Assembly: GCF_014467015.1 (NCBI RefSeq)
Contig: NZ_CP058559.1
Span: 1,054,001 to 1,118,000, forward strand
From: Alkalicella caledoniensis
GTDB lineage: Bacteria > Bacillota > Proteinivoracia > Proteinivoracales > Proteinivoracaceae
Direction of reading: 5' to 3'
DNA length: 64,000 nucleotides
Shown here: in pieces, positions 52,407 through 62,277 of the stretch
How positions within the stretch are numbered: position 1 is the stretch's first letter
Layout: the number at the start of each line of letters is the position of its first letter
The notes under the pieces: model-generated
Seen by the model: only the letters and a program-made list of their open reading frames with translations
The model's database searches: none
Told to the model about the DNA's origin: nothing
Program-made: the position numbers and the translations under genes

Positions 52407-54095
52407 AGAGACAGGGGGACGTCAGACTGTGTGGCTAATCTCTAAAAACTCAAAGATTAGCCGTAAAATTCCTGTCTTTTGGTGCAATATGACTTAAACA
52501 TATAAAAATACAATGATAAAGTGGGTCTAAGAGCTACTAATATCCTTAGTAGTTCTTTCACTCCTATAATATTTATTACTCTTTTAAAATTATAGGCTAG
52601 CAAAACTAGGGCTGTCTCTGTAGTTACAGAATCCATCCCTCTTGTTAAAAAATACCCAGCATTCATTGTCCTTTTGATGGTTCCATAAGGATGCTCAACA
52701 ATCATCTGCCTTTGTAGGTATTTGTCCATATTTGCTTCTGTTCTAGCATCTATAGTATCCAAAAAATCTTGGTTAGGTGACCGATTTATTATCCTGCCTT
52801 TGGCTGCAGTGGTGCATTTGCTTTTTGATTCACAGTTTTTACAGGCATCGTAGTTTCTATATTTTATTCTTTTTGGTTCTTTTGATTTGTGGTTTATTCT
52901 GCGTAATTCATGGCCCAAAGGACAAATATATAAGTCTTTTTCAGGCACATAAGTAAATTTATCTCCGTAGAAATCTTTGTCTCCTGTGGCGTTAGAATAC
53001 GACTGTTTTGGCAAATAGACTGTTGTTTCGTTTCTCTCACATTTCATAAGGTCGTCTGCTTGGTAATAGCCTTTATCTGCTGCTACTTCAAGTTTCCTTT
53101 TTCCAAATATATCTTTAGCCTTTTCTGCAAGTGAATTTAGATTACCTTGATCTGCGGGATTGTTTGTAACATCATATGCCACTATAATACTATGCTTAGA
53201 GTCTACAGCTGTTTGTATGTTATATGCTACAGTAACACCATTGTTTTTGTTGTCCATAAGCCTAGCATCTTCGTCAACTGTAGATATTTCATTACTTTCG
53301 CTATCCTGTAGTTTTTTTTCCAACTCTTCAAATTTAATTTTACGCTCCTTGAGTTTTTCAATTTTTTGCTGAATTTCTTCAGGTGTATACTTAAGTTTAG
53401 GTGAATCGTCTTTGTCACTGCTTTCTAACAAATCTAGATAGGAATTAACCTTATCTTCGATATATTGTTTGTGTCTTTGTATTTTTTTCTTTGAGAAATT
53501 ATTCTTCTTTGAATTATTAGCTTGAATTTTAGTCCCATCTATTGCTATGAATTCCTCGCCTAATAGTTTGAGATCCTTACACAACTTAGTAAAATCCTTG
53601 AAAACTTGTTTTAGCTGAGTTTTATTTTCTTTCCTGAAATCAGCTATTGTTTTAAAATCAGGTTTTAGTTTTTGTAATAGCCAAACCACTTCTATATTCC
53701 TGTGAGATTCTGTTTCTAGCTTTCTAGATGATCTTATGCCATTTACATACCCATATAGATATAACTTCAATAAAACAGAGGGATGATATCCTGGTGCACC
53801 TCTGCGGTGTTCCTTTGATTTAGTGAATGCACTCATATTGACCAGTTTTACGTATTCATCAATTACCCTAACGGGATTATCCTCACCTATGTAATCTTCT
53901 ATGCAGTCAGGAAACATTGTTTTTTGCTTTCTATCTGTACCTTGTATAAATGACATTTAAAATCCCCTCTCCGATATTCTATAACTTAATTATACTACAG
54001 AAAAAGGGAAAAGTACTGTATTTACAGTACTTTGTAGGCATTTTAGACATATATTATTGTTTAATTCTCACACAGTCTGACGTCCCCTTGTCCCT
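52407..54095 (-). mobile_element. IS1182-family insertion sequence, about 1.69 kb
   Basis: 27-bp inverted ends (52407-52433 with 54069-54095), 25 of 27 matching, including GGGGACGTCAGACTGTGTG. They share the ACTGTGT core with the IS at 21607. It carries one transposase on the minus strand. Inserted in the GrpB gene; no clear target duplication was found. Confidence 0.85.
52457..53956 (-). CDS. IS1182-family transposase
   Basis: 499 residues, related to but distinct from the transposase at 21755-23245 (both start with FxQGxDRxQxTMFP). DUF772 region, then VVWLLQKLKPDFKTIADFRKEN, then DDE pieces FIAIDGTKIQANNSKKNN, VAADKGYYQADDLMKCE and VEHPYGTIKRTMNAGYFLTRGMDSV, with a cysteine cluster CKNCESKSKC. 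GAGAGGGGAT site before the ATG. Full length. Confidence 0.92.
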   Translation of the reverse strand: MSFIQGTDRKQKTMFPDCIEDYIGEDNPVRVIDEYVKLVNMSAFTKSKEHRRGAPGYHPSVLLKLYLYGYVNGIRSSRKLETESHRNIEVVWLLQKLKPDFKTIADFRKENKTQLKQVFKDFTKLCKDLKLLGEEFIAIDGTKIQANNSKKNNFSKKKIQRHKQYIEDKVNSYLDLLESSDKDDSPKLKYTPEEIQQKIEKLKERKIKFEELEKKLQDSESNEISTVDEDARLMDNKNNGVTVAYNIQTAVDSKHSIIVAYDVTNNPADQGNLNSLAEKAKDIFGKRKLEVAADKGYYQADDLMKCERNETTVYLPKQSYSNATGDKDFYGDKFTYVPEKDLYICPLGHELRRINHKSKEPKRIKYRNYDACKNCESKSKCTTAAKGRIINRSPNQDFLDTIDARTEANMDKYLQRQMIVEHPYGTIKRTMNAGYFLTRGMDSVTTETALVLLAYNFKRVINIIGVKELLRILVALRPTLSLYFYMFKSYCTKRQEFYG

Positions 54096-54230
54096 AATAA
54101 AAATATATGGCAAAAAAGGATAATTTCTCTTTGTATAGAATAAATAACTGAAACTTAACATTAGAATGCAAAGGATGTAAAGAACTGAATACAGCAATCC
54201 ACTACAATAGGTATAGAAGGAGGAATTATT

Positions 54231-55085
54231 ATGGATTGGTTAACAAGTATGAATGCTGTGCTGGATTATGTGGAAGACAACATTACTGAGCCTATTGATT
54301 ATGATAAGCTAGCTAAAATAGTCTGTTGTTCAACATACGAATTTGGACGCATATTTTCTTTTATGGCCGGAGTATCTATATCAGAATACATTAGACGTCG
54401 AAGGCTTTCACTGGCAGCCTTTGATCTTCAGGACCAAAACCTAAAAGTTATAGATGTAGCCTTTAAGTATTGTTATGAATCGCCCACTTCATTTTCACGG
54501 GCCTTCAAAGATATGCATGGCATCTCGCCTTTGTTAGCGCGCAAACAGGGGTTCTTGAAAACCTATCCTAAACTTTCCTTCAAGATTACAATTAAAGGAG
54601 TGGAAGAAATGGAGTTCAGAATTGTAAAAAGAGATAGTTTCAAGATTATGGGATTGAAAGGAATGTCAACCTCCATAGCACAAGTGGGAGATACCCTCGA
54701 TCCATTGTGGAGGAATTTTATGGATAACTATGATAATAGATTGTGGAAAAACTATCATGCCCCCCTTTGGCAAGTTGGGGTATACTGGAATGAAAGCAAA
54801 AATAGTGCAACCCCTTGCATAATAGGTGCTGAGGTTAGGAGTACTGATGTAGTGGAGGGTATGGATATTGAAGAAATCCTCCCTTCAACATGGGCAGCCT
54901 TCACCATAAAAGGACCTGCAGGGAAAGGAGCCGATGAAGCTTACGCTAGGATTAGGACACAATGGTTTCCAACAAGTAGATATATTCGTAATCCAAACAT
55001 GCAACACCTTGAGATTTATCCTCCAGGTGATGCTAGTTTAAATAATTATCACTGGGAGATTTGGATGCCAGTATTGGAGAAGTAA
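54231..55085 (+). CDS. AraC regulator with GyrI-like effector domain
   Basis: 284 residues. Residues 8-105 are the double helix-turn-helix (LAKIVCCSTYEFGRIFSFMAGVSISEYIRRRRLSLAAFDL, then VIDVAFKYCYESPTSFSRAFKDMHGISPLLAR). Residues about 125-284 are a GyrI/AraE-type effector-binding domain (EFRIVKRDSFKIMGLKG..STWAAFTIKGPAG..YIRNPNMQHLEIYPPGD). Such proteins respond to drugs or small amphiphiles, but the ligand is unknown. AAGGAGG site before the ATG. Monocistronic. Confidence 0.9.
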   Translation: MDWLTSMNAVLDYVEDNITEPIDYDKLAKIVCCSTYEFGRIFSFMAGVSISEYIRRRRLSLAAFDLQDQNLKVIDVAFKYCYESPTSFSRAFKDMHGISPLLARKQGFLKTYPKLSFKITIKGVEEMEFRIVKRDSFKIMGLKGMSTSIAQVGDTLDPLWRNFMDNYDNRLWKNYHAPLWQVGVYWNESKNSATPCIIGAEVRSTDVVEGMDIEEILPSTWAAFTIKGPAGKGADEAYARIRTQWFPTSRYIRNPNMQHLEIYPPGDASLNNYHWEIWMPVLEK

Positions 55086-55226
55086 ACGGAATTAATTTAG
55101 GGTGGCCCACCCGCTGAGAACATGAACACGTCAGACTAGCTCCTTCCCTCTCCAATTTGTTTGACAATTTCCTATAAGAAGATATATAATCATGACATAT
55201 AGGTATTAATGGCATGAGAAGAGGAG

Positions 55227-55275
55227 AGCCATGATTTTTCACCATATTTAAAAATATGGTGCTAAAATCATGGCT
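55227..55275 (+). terminator. Long hairpin terminator between the AraC and chemoreceptor genes
   Basis: Stem arms 55227-55249 and about 55252-55275 pair over about 20 bases with few mismatches, around AGCCATGATTTT and its complement, then TTTTA on the plus strand. It covers the first in-frame ATG of the downstream gene, which is therefore unlikely to be the start. Confidence 0.65.
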
Positions 55276-55321
55276 TTTATCAATTTGTGGTGATAATTTA
55301 ATCTACCGGGGAGGAATAAAA

Positions 55322-57202
55322 TTGAGTAAATGGAAAAACTTTAGAGGTGCACTAATCTTCATTATTGGAATATTGTTTTTGCAGCTGGGTCTTTATCTTT
55401 TTCTTGAATTTGGTCTTTGGTACTTAGTTCTATCTATTTCAGGTACATACCTACTGTCATTATTTATAATGAAAACTGGTACAAGCAATAATAAAGGTTC
55501 TACTGAAACAATCAAAAGTAATTTGGACCAAGGGATAAGCGAAAATTTATTCAACATCTCCGAGACAATGAGTATCGATATACAACAGTTGTTATGGCTA
55601 TCCATTAACAATATCGAGGCCTTTGGAAAGCTTGTAAAATTCTTCCACAAAATTCAAGAAAACGGGGAACAAAACGCTGCCAGTGCCCAAGAAATAACAG
55701 CAAGTATGGAAGAGTTTGTGTCTAATTTTCACAGTCTAAATGAGAACATCTTAGAGGTGGAACAACAGTCTGACAGTTCCTACAAGATGTTGGCAGCCAA
55801 CAAAAGTACCATGGCTAATATTCAGCAATCCATGCTTGATCTATCCCAATCTATAAAGGAAACATCCACTAGCCACGATAAGCTCCATAAATCATCCCAA
55901 GAGATAAACAAAATAGTTGAATACATACAGGGTATATCTAGCCAAATCAACTTATTATCCCTCAATGCCTCCATTGAAGCTGCTAGGGCTGGAGAAGCTG
56001 GGCGAGGATTTTCAGTTGTAGCCCAAGAGATTAAAAAATTATCTGAGGAAACAAACAACGCCACCACAAACATCAAAAATGTAGTGGACAGTATAAATGA
56101 GGACATGAATGTAACCAATTCTTCCATAGTAAAAATGGTGGAAGAAATTCAGCATACGGAGGTAATCGCCAAAGAATCTTCTGTAGTTGTTTCTACCATC
56201 GAGGAAATAATAAGTAGCATAAAGAAATCCCTTGAAACCGTTAGGACTATCTCTCAAAAGCAACTGATGTCATCCAATGAGATAAAAGAGGGTTCCCATT
56301 CCTTTGCAGTGGCAGTGGAAGAAACCCATGGAATGTTATATGAGCTACTAAAAACCGTTGAAACCCAGCAAGGTAAAAATGATGAAATTATAGAATATAG
56401 CAACAAACTAGGGGATATTTCTGAGGAATTTCAGGAGACCATTGTTAAGTTAAAAAAGGATACTGAAATTATATTTGGAGTGAATCCTTTTACTTCACCT
56501 GAAAATATCAAAACAATGTATGCACCTATTCTAGCAAGTGTGTGTAAGGAAGTTGGCTGTCAAGCTCGGATTATAATAGTTAAAAATTATGAAACCCTTA
56601 ATGATTGGATTAGTAAAGGTAAAATTGATATAGGCTGGTTTTCACCCTTGGCTTATGTGAAGGCTAGGGAAAAAACCAATGTGGTACCCCTAGCAACCCC
56701 CATAGTAAATGGCAAGGCGTCATATATAGGATATATAATAGCCAGAAAGGATAGTTCTATTAAGAGTTTAAACGATCTGTCAGGCAGCACCTTTGGATAT
56801 GTGGATAAAAACAGTGCATCTGGCTACCTATTTGCAAATTATATAATGTCACAGGAAAGGATCTATGACAGTAGCTTTTCTAGGACAGTATTTTTGGGAA
56901 GCCATGACAAGGTGATTCAAGCTGTACTTTCAGGGGAAGTGGATGCAGGTGCTACTTATAGTGAGGCCATTGATTTTGCTGTTCAACAAGGCTTGCCTGT
57001 AGATAAACTAGAAATAATAGCCAGCACAGACCCTATTCCTAAGGATGTAATAGGGTCAAATGAAAACCTTCCTAAGGAATTAGTGGACAAGTTAAAGGAA
57101 GCCTTCATAGACTTTACTAAGCCTTCTGATATTAACTCCCCAGTTGATGGATTTACCGAAAGCAAAGACAACAACTATGATATCATTAGAAATATAGTAT
57201 AG
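55322..57202 (+). CDS. Chemoreceptor signalling domain fused to a PhnD-like substrate-binding domain
   Basis: About 626 residues from the TTG at 55322, with GGGGAGGA 6 bases upstream; the ATG at 55256 lies in a terminator. Two helices (about residues 9-50) anchor it, with almost no outside loop. Next comes an MCP signalling region of about 250 residues, with the hairpin-tip block [26 protein letters not shown] (about 218-242). No HAMP is evident. Residues about 384-622 are a phosphate/phosphonate ABC-type binding domain of the PhnD kind ([69 protein letters not shown]). By topology this domain should lie inside the cell, unlike normal binding proteins. It may signal to CheA in response to an internal solute. 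No che genes nearby. Confidence 0.85.
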   Translation: MSKWKNFRGALIFIIGILFLQLGLYLFLEFGLWYLVLSISGTYLLSLFIMKTGTSNNKGSTETIKSNLDQGISENLFNISETMSIDIQQLLWLSINNIEAFGKLVKFFHKIQENGEQNAASAQEITASMEEFVSNFHSLNENILEVEQQSDSSYKMLAANKSTMANIQQSMLDLSQSIKETSTSHDKLHKSSQEINKIVEYIQGISSQINLLSLNASIEAARAGEAGRGFSVVAQEIKKLSEETNNATTNIKNVVDSINEDMNVTNSSIVKMVEEIQHTEVIAKESSVVVSTIEEIISSIKKSLETVRTISQKQLMSSNEIKEGSHSFAVAVEETHGMLYELLKTVETQQGKNDEIIEYSNKLGDISEEFQETIVKLKKDTEIIFGVNPFTSPENIKTMYAPILASVCKEVGCQARIIIVKNYETLNDWISKGKIDIGWFSPLAYVKAREKTNVVPLATPIVNGKASYIGYIIARKDSSIKSLNDLSGSTFGYVDKNSASGYLFANYIMSQERIYDSSFSRTVFLGSHDKVIQAVLSGEVDAGATYSEAIDFAVQQGLPVDKLEIIASTDPIPKDVIGSNENLPKELVDKLKEAFIDFTKPSDINSPVDGFTESKDNNYDIIRNIV

Positions 57203-57227
57203 AATGTACTGTTAAATAAATAAAAAA

Positions 57228-57268
57228 CCAGCAGATGCAAAATGAACAGTTAATTGCGCATCTGCTGG
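57228..57268. terminator. Terminator after the chemoreceptor gene
   Basis: Perfect 11-bp stem CCAGCAGATGC (57228-57238) with 57258-57268, preceded by AAAAAA and followed by CTTTTCTTTTT. Also usable by the convergent gene at 57332. Confidence 0.8.
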
Positions 57269-57331
57269 CTTTTCTTTTTAAGGACATCATGGATAAATTT
57301 TTAAGCCAAGAAAAATACTTCCCATGTCTCT

Positions 57332-58192
57332 TTACCATTGTTTAAACCAGTAATATATAGTATCAGTACCTATATGGGATATAGAGGTCGGTGTTTCAGA
57401 AATTTTCGTCATTCTATAGTTTGATATGTAAAATCCACTAATGGGCAATTCAGTGGTGTCTACAGGGGTCATGTTTCCGTCAATATATTGAAAATGTGTA
57501 ACATATTCAGAGGAAGTTGTATACTGACCGCTACTCAACAATATGTAGTAATCAAGGTTTCCTTCACTGTTATCAATTTCTTTAGGATTAATTTCTTCTA
57601 ATACTTCAAAGAATTTATCTACTGAAACAAGTCTCTCATACTGATCCTGTAAACTCATCTTTTTAGCATTTATTAAATATATTTGCTTATCTAGCAGCAT
57701 TTTAACTTTATATAGTATCATTTCATTTCCTGAATAACCAATTATTTCATAATGAAACTCCCTAATTTCTCCATCTTTTTCATAGCTAACTCTAAAATTT
57801 CTGATTTTTTTGATACTTTGGCTTTCTATTTTTTCTTTGATAGCTCCCCAGTCTTCTTTAAAGTTTAACATATACAAATTACTACTTGAAGCATCAACTT
57901 TGACCGGTCTTTCAAAAATATAGTTGCTTATCATTGGACTAATAATCCCAATCAACAATATAACAACTCCTAAGTAAGCAGCTCTTGTTTTTGCCTCCTT
58001 GTTAACTGTCGGTTCGGCAAGTATGAAGAATACAATCATCCCTACAGGTATTGGTATTCCGTTAAATCTAAAAAGGAAGGACCCTAGGAGAAAATAACCT
58101 ATTAGCTTTAACACCACATTATCTTCTTTTTCACATTGATTATAGATATAAACCAGTCCACAAATAATAATTAATAATCTAATAACCCACAT
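57332..58192 (-). CDS. Membrane protein, unknown
   Basis: 286 residues. N-terminal three to four hydrophobic helices (residues about 1-95), then a soluble domain of about 190 residues with no recognised motif. The start ATG is adjacent to the stop of the 2H phosphoesterase gene and shares its GGGGGG site, so they are co-transcribed. Confidence 0.65.
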   Translation of the reverse strand: MWVIRLLIIICGLVYIYNQCEKEDNVVLKLIGYFLLGSFLFRFNGIPIPVGMIVFFILAEPTVNKEAKTRAAYLGVVILLIGIISPMISNYIFERPVKVDASSSNLYMLNFKEDWGAIKEKIESQSIKKIRNFRVSYEKDGEIREFHYEIIGYSGNEMILYKVKMLLDKQIYLINAKKMSLQDQYERLVSVDKFFEVLEEINPKEIDNSEGNLDYYILLSSGQYTTSSEYVTHFQYIDGNMTPVDTTELPISGFYISNYRMTKISETPTSISHIGTDTIYYWFKQW

Positions 58193-58726
58193 CTAGATCC
58201 CCCCCTTTAACTCTATTTCCATTTCTATTAATGAGTCTTCATTATCATCAATAATTTCCACACATATACGGTTGACAATAGTTTTAAATTCATCAGTTAT
58301 GGCTCCTGTTTCTTCAATAGCGAATTTGTATTTTTCTGCATTGTCAATCTTGCCAACAGTCAAATGAGGATAAAAACTACCTACCTTTAACCATTGGGGG
58401 TGATGTTCTTCTAGTATTCCTGTATAAAGTTTGTTATGAATTTCCGTTAATTCACTTTTGCCTTCACAGATATTCAGGAAAAGGTAATTTCCGAAAGATT
58501 TAACTGGTGTGATATCTTTAAGCTTTAAAGTAAATGGATCTAATGATGCTAGTGTATCTTCTAAGTGCTCCTTGAGTTCGATATATTCTATGTTACTTAA
58601 AAAAGGAAAAACAAGGGTAATATGGGGTCTAACGTGATTTGATAGCGGGTCATACTTTTGTCTTATTTTATTAATAACATCCATATTGCTGAATTGTGGA
58701 AAAATCATAATGCATCTTCGTAACAT
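58193..58726 (-). CDS. 2'-5' RNA ligase family (2H phosphoesterase) protein
   Basis: 177 residues. Two HxT motifs, HITL (in VRPHITLVFPFLSN) and HLTV (in FYPHLTVGKI), about 85 residues apart, are the catalytic pair of the 2H superfamily. Members ligate or hydrolyse 2'-5' or cyclic phosphates on RNA or nucleotides. Substrate unknown. GAGGA site before the ATG. First gene of a two-gene operon. Confidence 0.87.
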   Translation of the reverse strand: MLRRCIMIFPQFSNMDVINKIRQKYDPLSNHVRPHITLVFPFLSNIEYIELKEHLEDTLASLDPFTLKLKDITPVKSFGNYLFLNICEGKSELTEIHNKLYTGILEEHHPQWLKVGSFYPHLTVGKIDNAEKYKFAIEETGAITDEFKTIVNRICVEIIDDNEDSLIEMEIELKGGI

Positions 58727-58872
58727 TTTACATTCCTCACTTTTTACTGAGTTATATTTTATGCTTCTCTCCCATTCTTTTTACTTTATTCTTCAAATGC
58801 CCCCCAATTCCTCTAAGCATAGCAATATAAATGTTGTTACTTCTTAGATCACAAAAACTATCCATATACAAG

Positions 58873-58903
58873 CCAGACCAGTTGCAAAATGCAACTGGTC
58901 TGG
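58873..58903. repeat. 14-bp hairpin upstream of ahpC
   Basis: CCAGACCAGTTGCA-AAA-TGCAACTGGTCTGG is perfect. It lies between divergent genes and lacks a T-run, so its role is unclear. The surrounding 58727-59015 stretch shows nothing else. Confidence 0.6.
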
Positions 58904-59015
58904 TTTGATACTTAAATAGCTACCCTCTATTTCGTCAAAGCCCAAAAGCCTGCCCTTTAAAAGTAGTTTTCTTGTTTTGGAATGGAATCTCTACATAAAC
59001 TAAAATATTTTTTAT

Positions 59016-59084
59016 TGAGAACAATTATTATTTACTTGACAAGTTTAGAACTTTAGTATAATATCTAATTAGTAACAATTACTA
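59016..59084 (+). promoter_or_regulatory. ahpC promoter with two PerR/Fur-like sites
   Basis: A TTGACA -35 (59036-59041) and TATAAT -10 (59057-59062), spaced 15 bases. Two related sites flank it: TGAGAACAATTATTA (59016-59030) and the palindrome TAGTAACAATTACTA (59070-59084), sharing the AACAATTA core. Each matches the PerR consensus TTATAATnATTATAA only partly (about 10 of 14). Peroxide-responsive repression is expected for ahpC in Firmicutes. Confidence 0.5.
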
Positions 59085-59169
59085 TTATTAGTTAAAGGGA
59101 AATAATTTTGTTAAAAACTGCTAATAATAACACGAAAAATATATTAAAATTTAAGGAGATGATTTGTTT

Positions 59170-59733
59170 ATGTCACTTATCGGAAAAGAAGTATTACCAT
59201 TTAAAGCGTCAGCTTACCATAACGGTCAGTTTGTTAATCTCAGCGAAGAAAATCTTAAGGGAAGATGGAGTGTAGTATGCTTCTATCCTGCTGATTTTAC
59301 TTTTGTTTGCCCAACAGAACTAGAGGATCTTCAAAATCATTACCCGGAACTTAAATCCTTAGGAGTTGAGGTATATTCCGTATCAACAGATACTCACTTT
59401 ACACATAAAGCATGGCACGATAGTTCTGAAGCTATCAAAAAAATTACTTATATTATGATTGGGGATCCTTCACAAAAAATCAGCCGTAACTTTGATGTGC
59501 TAGATGAAGAGACAGGTCTTGCTGATAGAGGTACATTTATCATTGACCCAGATGGTGTAATTCAAGCTGTTGAAATTAACGCAGGTGGTATGGGACGTGA
59601 TGCAAGTGTGTTGGTACAAAAAATCAAAGCAGCTCAATATGTAAGAAATAACCCAAATGAAGTTTGCCCAGCTAAATGGCAAGAAGGGGCAGCTACCCTT
59701 AAGCCAAGTCTTGACTTAGTAGGAAAGATTTAA
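59170..59733 (+). CDS. ahpC: Alkyl hydroperoxide reductase peroxiredoxin AhpC
   Basis: 187 residues from ATG 59170 ([10 protein letters not shown]); a TTG six bases upstream is a rival. Typical 2-Cys peroxiredoxin: peroxidatic cysteine in [18 protein letters not shown] and resolving cysteine in [12 protein letters not shown] near the C-terminus, with [13 protein letters not shown] and [16 protein letters not shown]. It reduces H2O2 and organic peroxides and is recycled by AhpF, encoded 10 bases downstream. AAGGAG site. Confidence 0.95.
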   Translation: MSLIGKEVLPFKASAYHNGQFVNLSEENLKGRWSVVCFYPADFTFVCPTELEDLQNHYPELKSLGVEVYSVSTDTHFTHKAWHDSSEAIKKITYIMIGDPSQKISRNFDVLDEETGLADRGTFIIDPDGVIQAVEINAGGMGRDASVLVQKIKAAQYVRNNPNEVCPAKWQEGAATLKPSLDLVGKI

Positions 59734-59743
59734 GGAGTTTGAT

Positions 59744-61273
59744 ATGGTACTCAGTGGAGATATTAAATCCGAATTAAACCAATATCTTCAGTTGATGGAA
59801 GGGGATGTGCTACTAAAAGTAAGCGCTGGTGAAGATAATACATCTAAAGAAATCCTTGCTTTAGTAGATGAATTAGCTGCCATGTCCCCTAAAATATCCG
59901 TGGAGAGAACTGTTTTACCTAAAACTCCTAGTTTTAGTGTAAATCGAATTGGTGAAGATACCGGTGTTACATTTGCCGGTATCCCCCTAGGTCATGAATT
60001 TACGTCCTTGGTACTAGCACTTTTACAAGTAAGTGGAAGAGCACCTAAGGTAGATCAAAAGATTATAGAACAAATTAAAGAAATAAAAGGTCAGTTTCAT
60101 TTTGAGACTTATATAAGCCTCAGCTGCCACAACTGCCCTGATGTTGTTCAAGCACTAAATCTAATGAGTATTCTAAACAAGGGAATTTCCCATACCATGA
60201 TTGACGGAGCTGCCTTCAAAAGAGAAGTAGAGGATAAAAAGATTATGGCTGTTCCATCGGTGTACCTAAATGGTGAATTCCTAAGTAGTGGTCGGATGAC
60301 CCTAGAAGAACTTCTAAGTAAGATTTCAAAACCAATAGATCCATCTGAAATCAATAAAAGGGAGCCCTTCGACGTACTTATTGTGGGTGGTGGTCCAGCA
60401 GGTGCAAGTGCTGCAATATATGCATCCCGTAAAGGAATCCGTACCGGCGTTGTATCTGAGAGATTCGGCGGTCAGGTTATGGATACTTTAAGTATAGAAA
60501 ACTTCATTAGTGTTAAGTCCACAGAGGGGCCTAAGCTTGCTGCAAGCCTAGAGGAGCATGTCAAAGAGTATGATGTTGATATCATAAATCAGCAAAGGGT
60601 AAAAGGCCTTAAAAAAAGCGACTTTATTGAAGTTGAACTAGAAAATGGTGGAGTTTTAAAAAGCAAGTCTGTTATTATTGCCACTGGTGCCCGTTGGAGA
60701 AATGTGGGTGTCCCTGGTGAACAAGAACTTAAAAATAAAGGTGTTGCCTATTGTCCCCATTGTGATGGTCCACTGTTTGAAGGAAAGCATGTTGCAGTCA
60801 TCGGTGGAGGCAACTCAGGTATTGAAGCTGCAATTGACCTTGCTGGAATCGTTAAACATGTTACGGTCCTTGAGTTTATGCCAGAACTAAAAGCAGATGC
60901 TGTATTACAAAAACGTCTATATAGTCTCCCAAACGTTACTGTGCTAAAAAATGTACAAACTAAAGAGATCACAGGTGATGATCAAGTCACTGGCATTACA
61001 TTTATGGAACGAGATACTGAAGAGGTTAAACACGTTGAGTTGCAAGGAGTCTTTGTTCAAATCGGTCTGGTTCCAAACACTGAGTGGCTAGATGATTCCT
61101 TTGAAAAGACCCGCTTTGGAGAATTGATTATAGATAAGTATGGATCTACAAATGTCCCTGGAGTTTTCGCAGCAGGTGATTGTACAAACAGTCCATACAA
61201 ACAGATTATTATATCCATGGGATCTGGTGCTACTGCTGCCTTAGGTGCATTCGATTACTTAATCAGAAGCTAA
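59744..61273 (+). CDS. ahpF: Alkyl hydroperoxide reductase subunit F
   Basis: 509 residues. N-terminal tandem thioredoxin-like region with the disulfide CxxC in SLSCHNCPDVVQAL; C-terminal thioredoxin-reductase part with FAD loop VGGGPAGASAAIYASRKG, redox pair CPHCDGPLFEG, NAD(P) loop AVIGGGNSGIEAAIDLAG and FAAGDCTNSPYKQI. It passes electrons from NADH to AhpC. Length agrees with AhpF. AAGGAG site before the ATG; a long palindromic terminator follows. Confidence 0.95.
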   Translation: MVLSGDIKSELNQYLQLMEGDVLLKVSAGEDNTSKEILALVDELAAMSPKISVERTVLPKTPSFSVNRIGEDTGVTFAGIPLGHEFTSLVLALLQVSGRAPKVDQKIIEQIKEIKGQFHFETYISLSCHNCPDVVQALNLMSILNKGISHTMIDGAAFKREVEDKKIMAVPSVYLNGEFLSSGRMTLEELLSKISKPIDPSEINKREPFDVLIVGGGPAGASAAIYASRKGIRTGVVSERFGGQVMDTLSIENFISVKSTEGPKLAASLEEHVKEYDVDIINQQRVKGLKKSDFIEVELENGGVLKSKSVIIATGARWRNVGVPGEQELKNKGVAYCPHCDGPLFEGKHVAVIGGGNSGIEAAIDLAGIVKHVTVLEFMPELKADAVLQKRLYSLPNVTVLKNVQTKEITGDDQVTGITFMERDTEEVKHVELQGVFVQIGLVPNTEWLDDSFEKTRFGELIIDKYGSTNVPGVFAAGDCTNSPYKQIIISMGSGATAALGAFDYLIRS

Positions 61274-61283
61274 ATCAAAGTAT

Positions 61284-61329
61284 ATACAATTTAAGCTCTC
61301 CTTTGATCAAAGGAGAGCTTAAATTGTAT
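61284..61329. terminator. 46-base perfect palindrome after ahpF
   Basis: ATACAATTTAAGCTCTCCTT and its exact complement form a 23-bp stem without a loop (61284-61329). It lies between the convergent ahpF and pentapeptide genes and should end both. Confidence 0.75.
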
Positions 61330-61352
61330 GTACATAAGACCCTTCTGAACAC

Positions 61353-62222
61353 TTAGTTATTGTTCCAATGCTTAGGGGGACTAAGTAATGGTGGTAGTTT
61401 TGTACCTTTATCTCCTTTAGCAACGTTAAGTTGAGCTTGGGTAAGAAAAATACTCTTACTTAGGTCAGTTCCTCTTAGGTCAGCGTCTCTTAGATCTGCT
61501 CCTATGAAATCAACACCATTTAGATCTGTCCCTCTAAGGTCAGCAGCAATAAGGCATGCCCCTCTCAAGTTCGCACCCCTTAGATCAGTTTTTCTGAGGT
61601 CCGCAGCTATAAGGTCAGCTCTTTGATCTAAGGTTTTCTTGCGCCGCGGCTGACTTCCCTGAACTTGTATAGCATTGCGTACAAGTTCACTCACCCTTAC
61701 AAGAAGAGTATTAACCTCTCCACGCAATGCTGCAACGTCAACTTTTATAAGGGAATTACTGTCGAGGAGACTGAGTCGTTCTAACTCTCCAACCTTGGAA
61801 CTAAGTTCATTTTGTATAGGGCTAGCTTGTTGCAACGTTAACGATTCAGTTAAATACCAGAGTAACTCATGAAGTTGCCTCATGATTAAGAACACCTCGA
61901 ACATTTGCTTAGAGAGTTCGGGGTATTTTCTCCAATTCCGTCCATCAAAACTGATTCTGGCAACCTTTTGCCCTGCACCAAAACAGTCAAATGCATTGCA
62001 GCCTTTCATTCCTCTATCAATTAAGTTTTCGTGAATATTACAACGAAAGTCTGTTTGTAGATTGGGACAAGGCTCACCTGCATTTTTATCTACTGGGAAC
62101 CCTTCTGAGGCAGAAAAATAAAGTGCAATACAGCACAAACCGAAACAGTTTTCGCAGTCAGCATACAGTTTATTGTGATTATTATCATTCATGTATATTA
62201 AATCTTTCTTGTTTTCACACAT
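61353..62222 (-). CDS. Pentapeptide-repeat protein with cysteine-rich N-terminus
   Basis: 289 residues. Residues 19-90 have a cysteine-rich block ([37 protein letters not shown]) that could bind zinc or iron. A helical middle (about 95-190) follows, then about eleven A(D/N)LRxxx-type pentapeptide repeats ([21 protein letters not shown]..) that should fold as a beta-helix. Function is unknown; some pentapeptide proteins bind topoisomerases. AAGGAGG site before the ATG. Related combined proteins occur in other Firmicutes, as far as I recall. Confidence 0.85.
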   Translation of the reverse strand: MCENKKDLIYMNDNNHNKLYADCENCFGLCCIALYFSASEGFPVDKNAGEPCPNLQTDFRCNIHENLIDRGMKGCNAFDCFGAGQKVARISFDGRNWRKYPELSKQMFEVFLIMRQLHELLWYLTESLTLQQASPIQNELSSKVGELERLSLLDSNSLIKVDVAALRGEVNTLLVRVSELVRNAIQVQGSQPRRKKTLDQRADLIAADLRKTDLRGANLRGACLIAADLRGTDLNGVDFIGADLRDADLRGTDLSKSIFLTQAQLNVAKGDKGTKLPPLLSPPKHWNNN

Positions 62223-62277
62223 GGTATCTTCCTCCTTGCATATTCAGGCGATTCCTCCTAGCACTATTGAATAAAAT

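Noticed and set aside
55256-55321. ATG start for the chemoreceptor at 55256
   Set aside because: The codon is inside a long terminator hairpin and lacks a ribosome-binding site; the TTG at 55322 has a strong one.
59164-59169. TTG start for ahpC six bases upstream
   Set aside because: Spacing is acceptable, but the family begins MSLIGKE at the ATG 59170; kept only as a rival.
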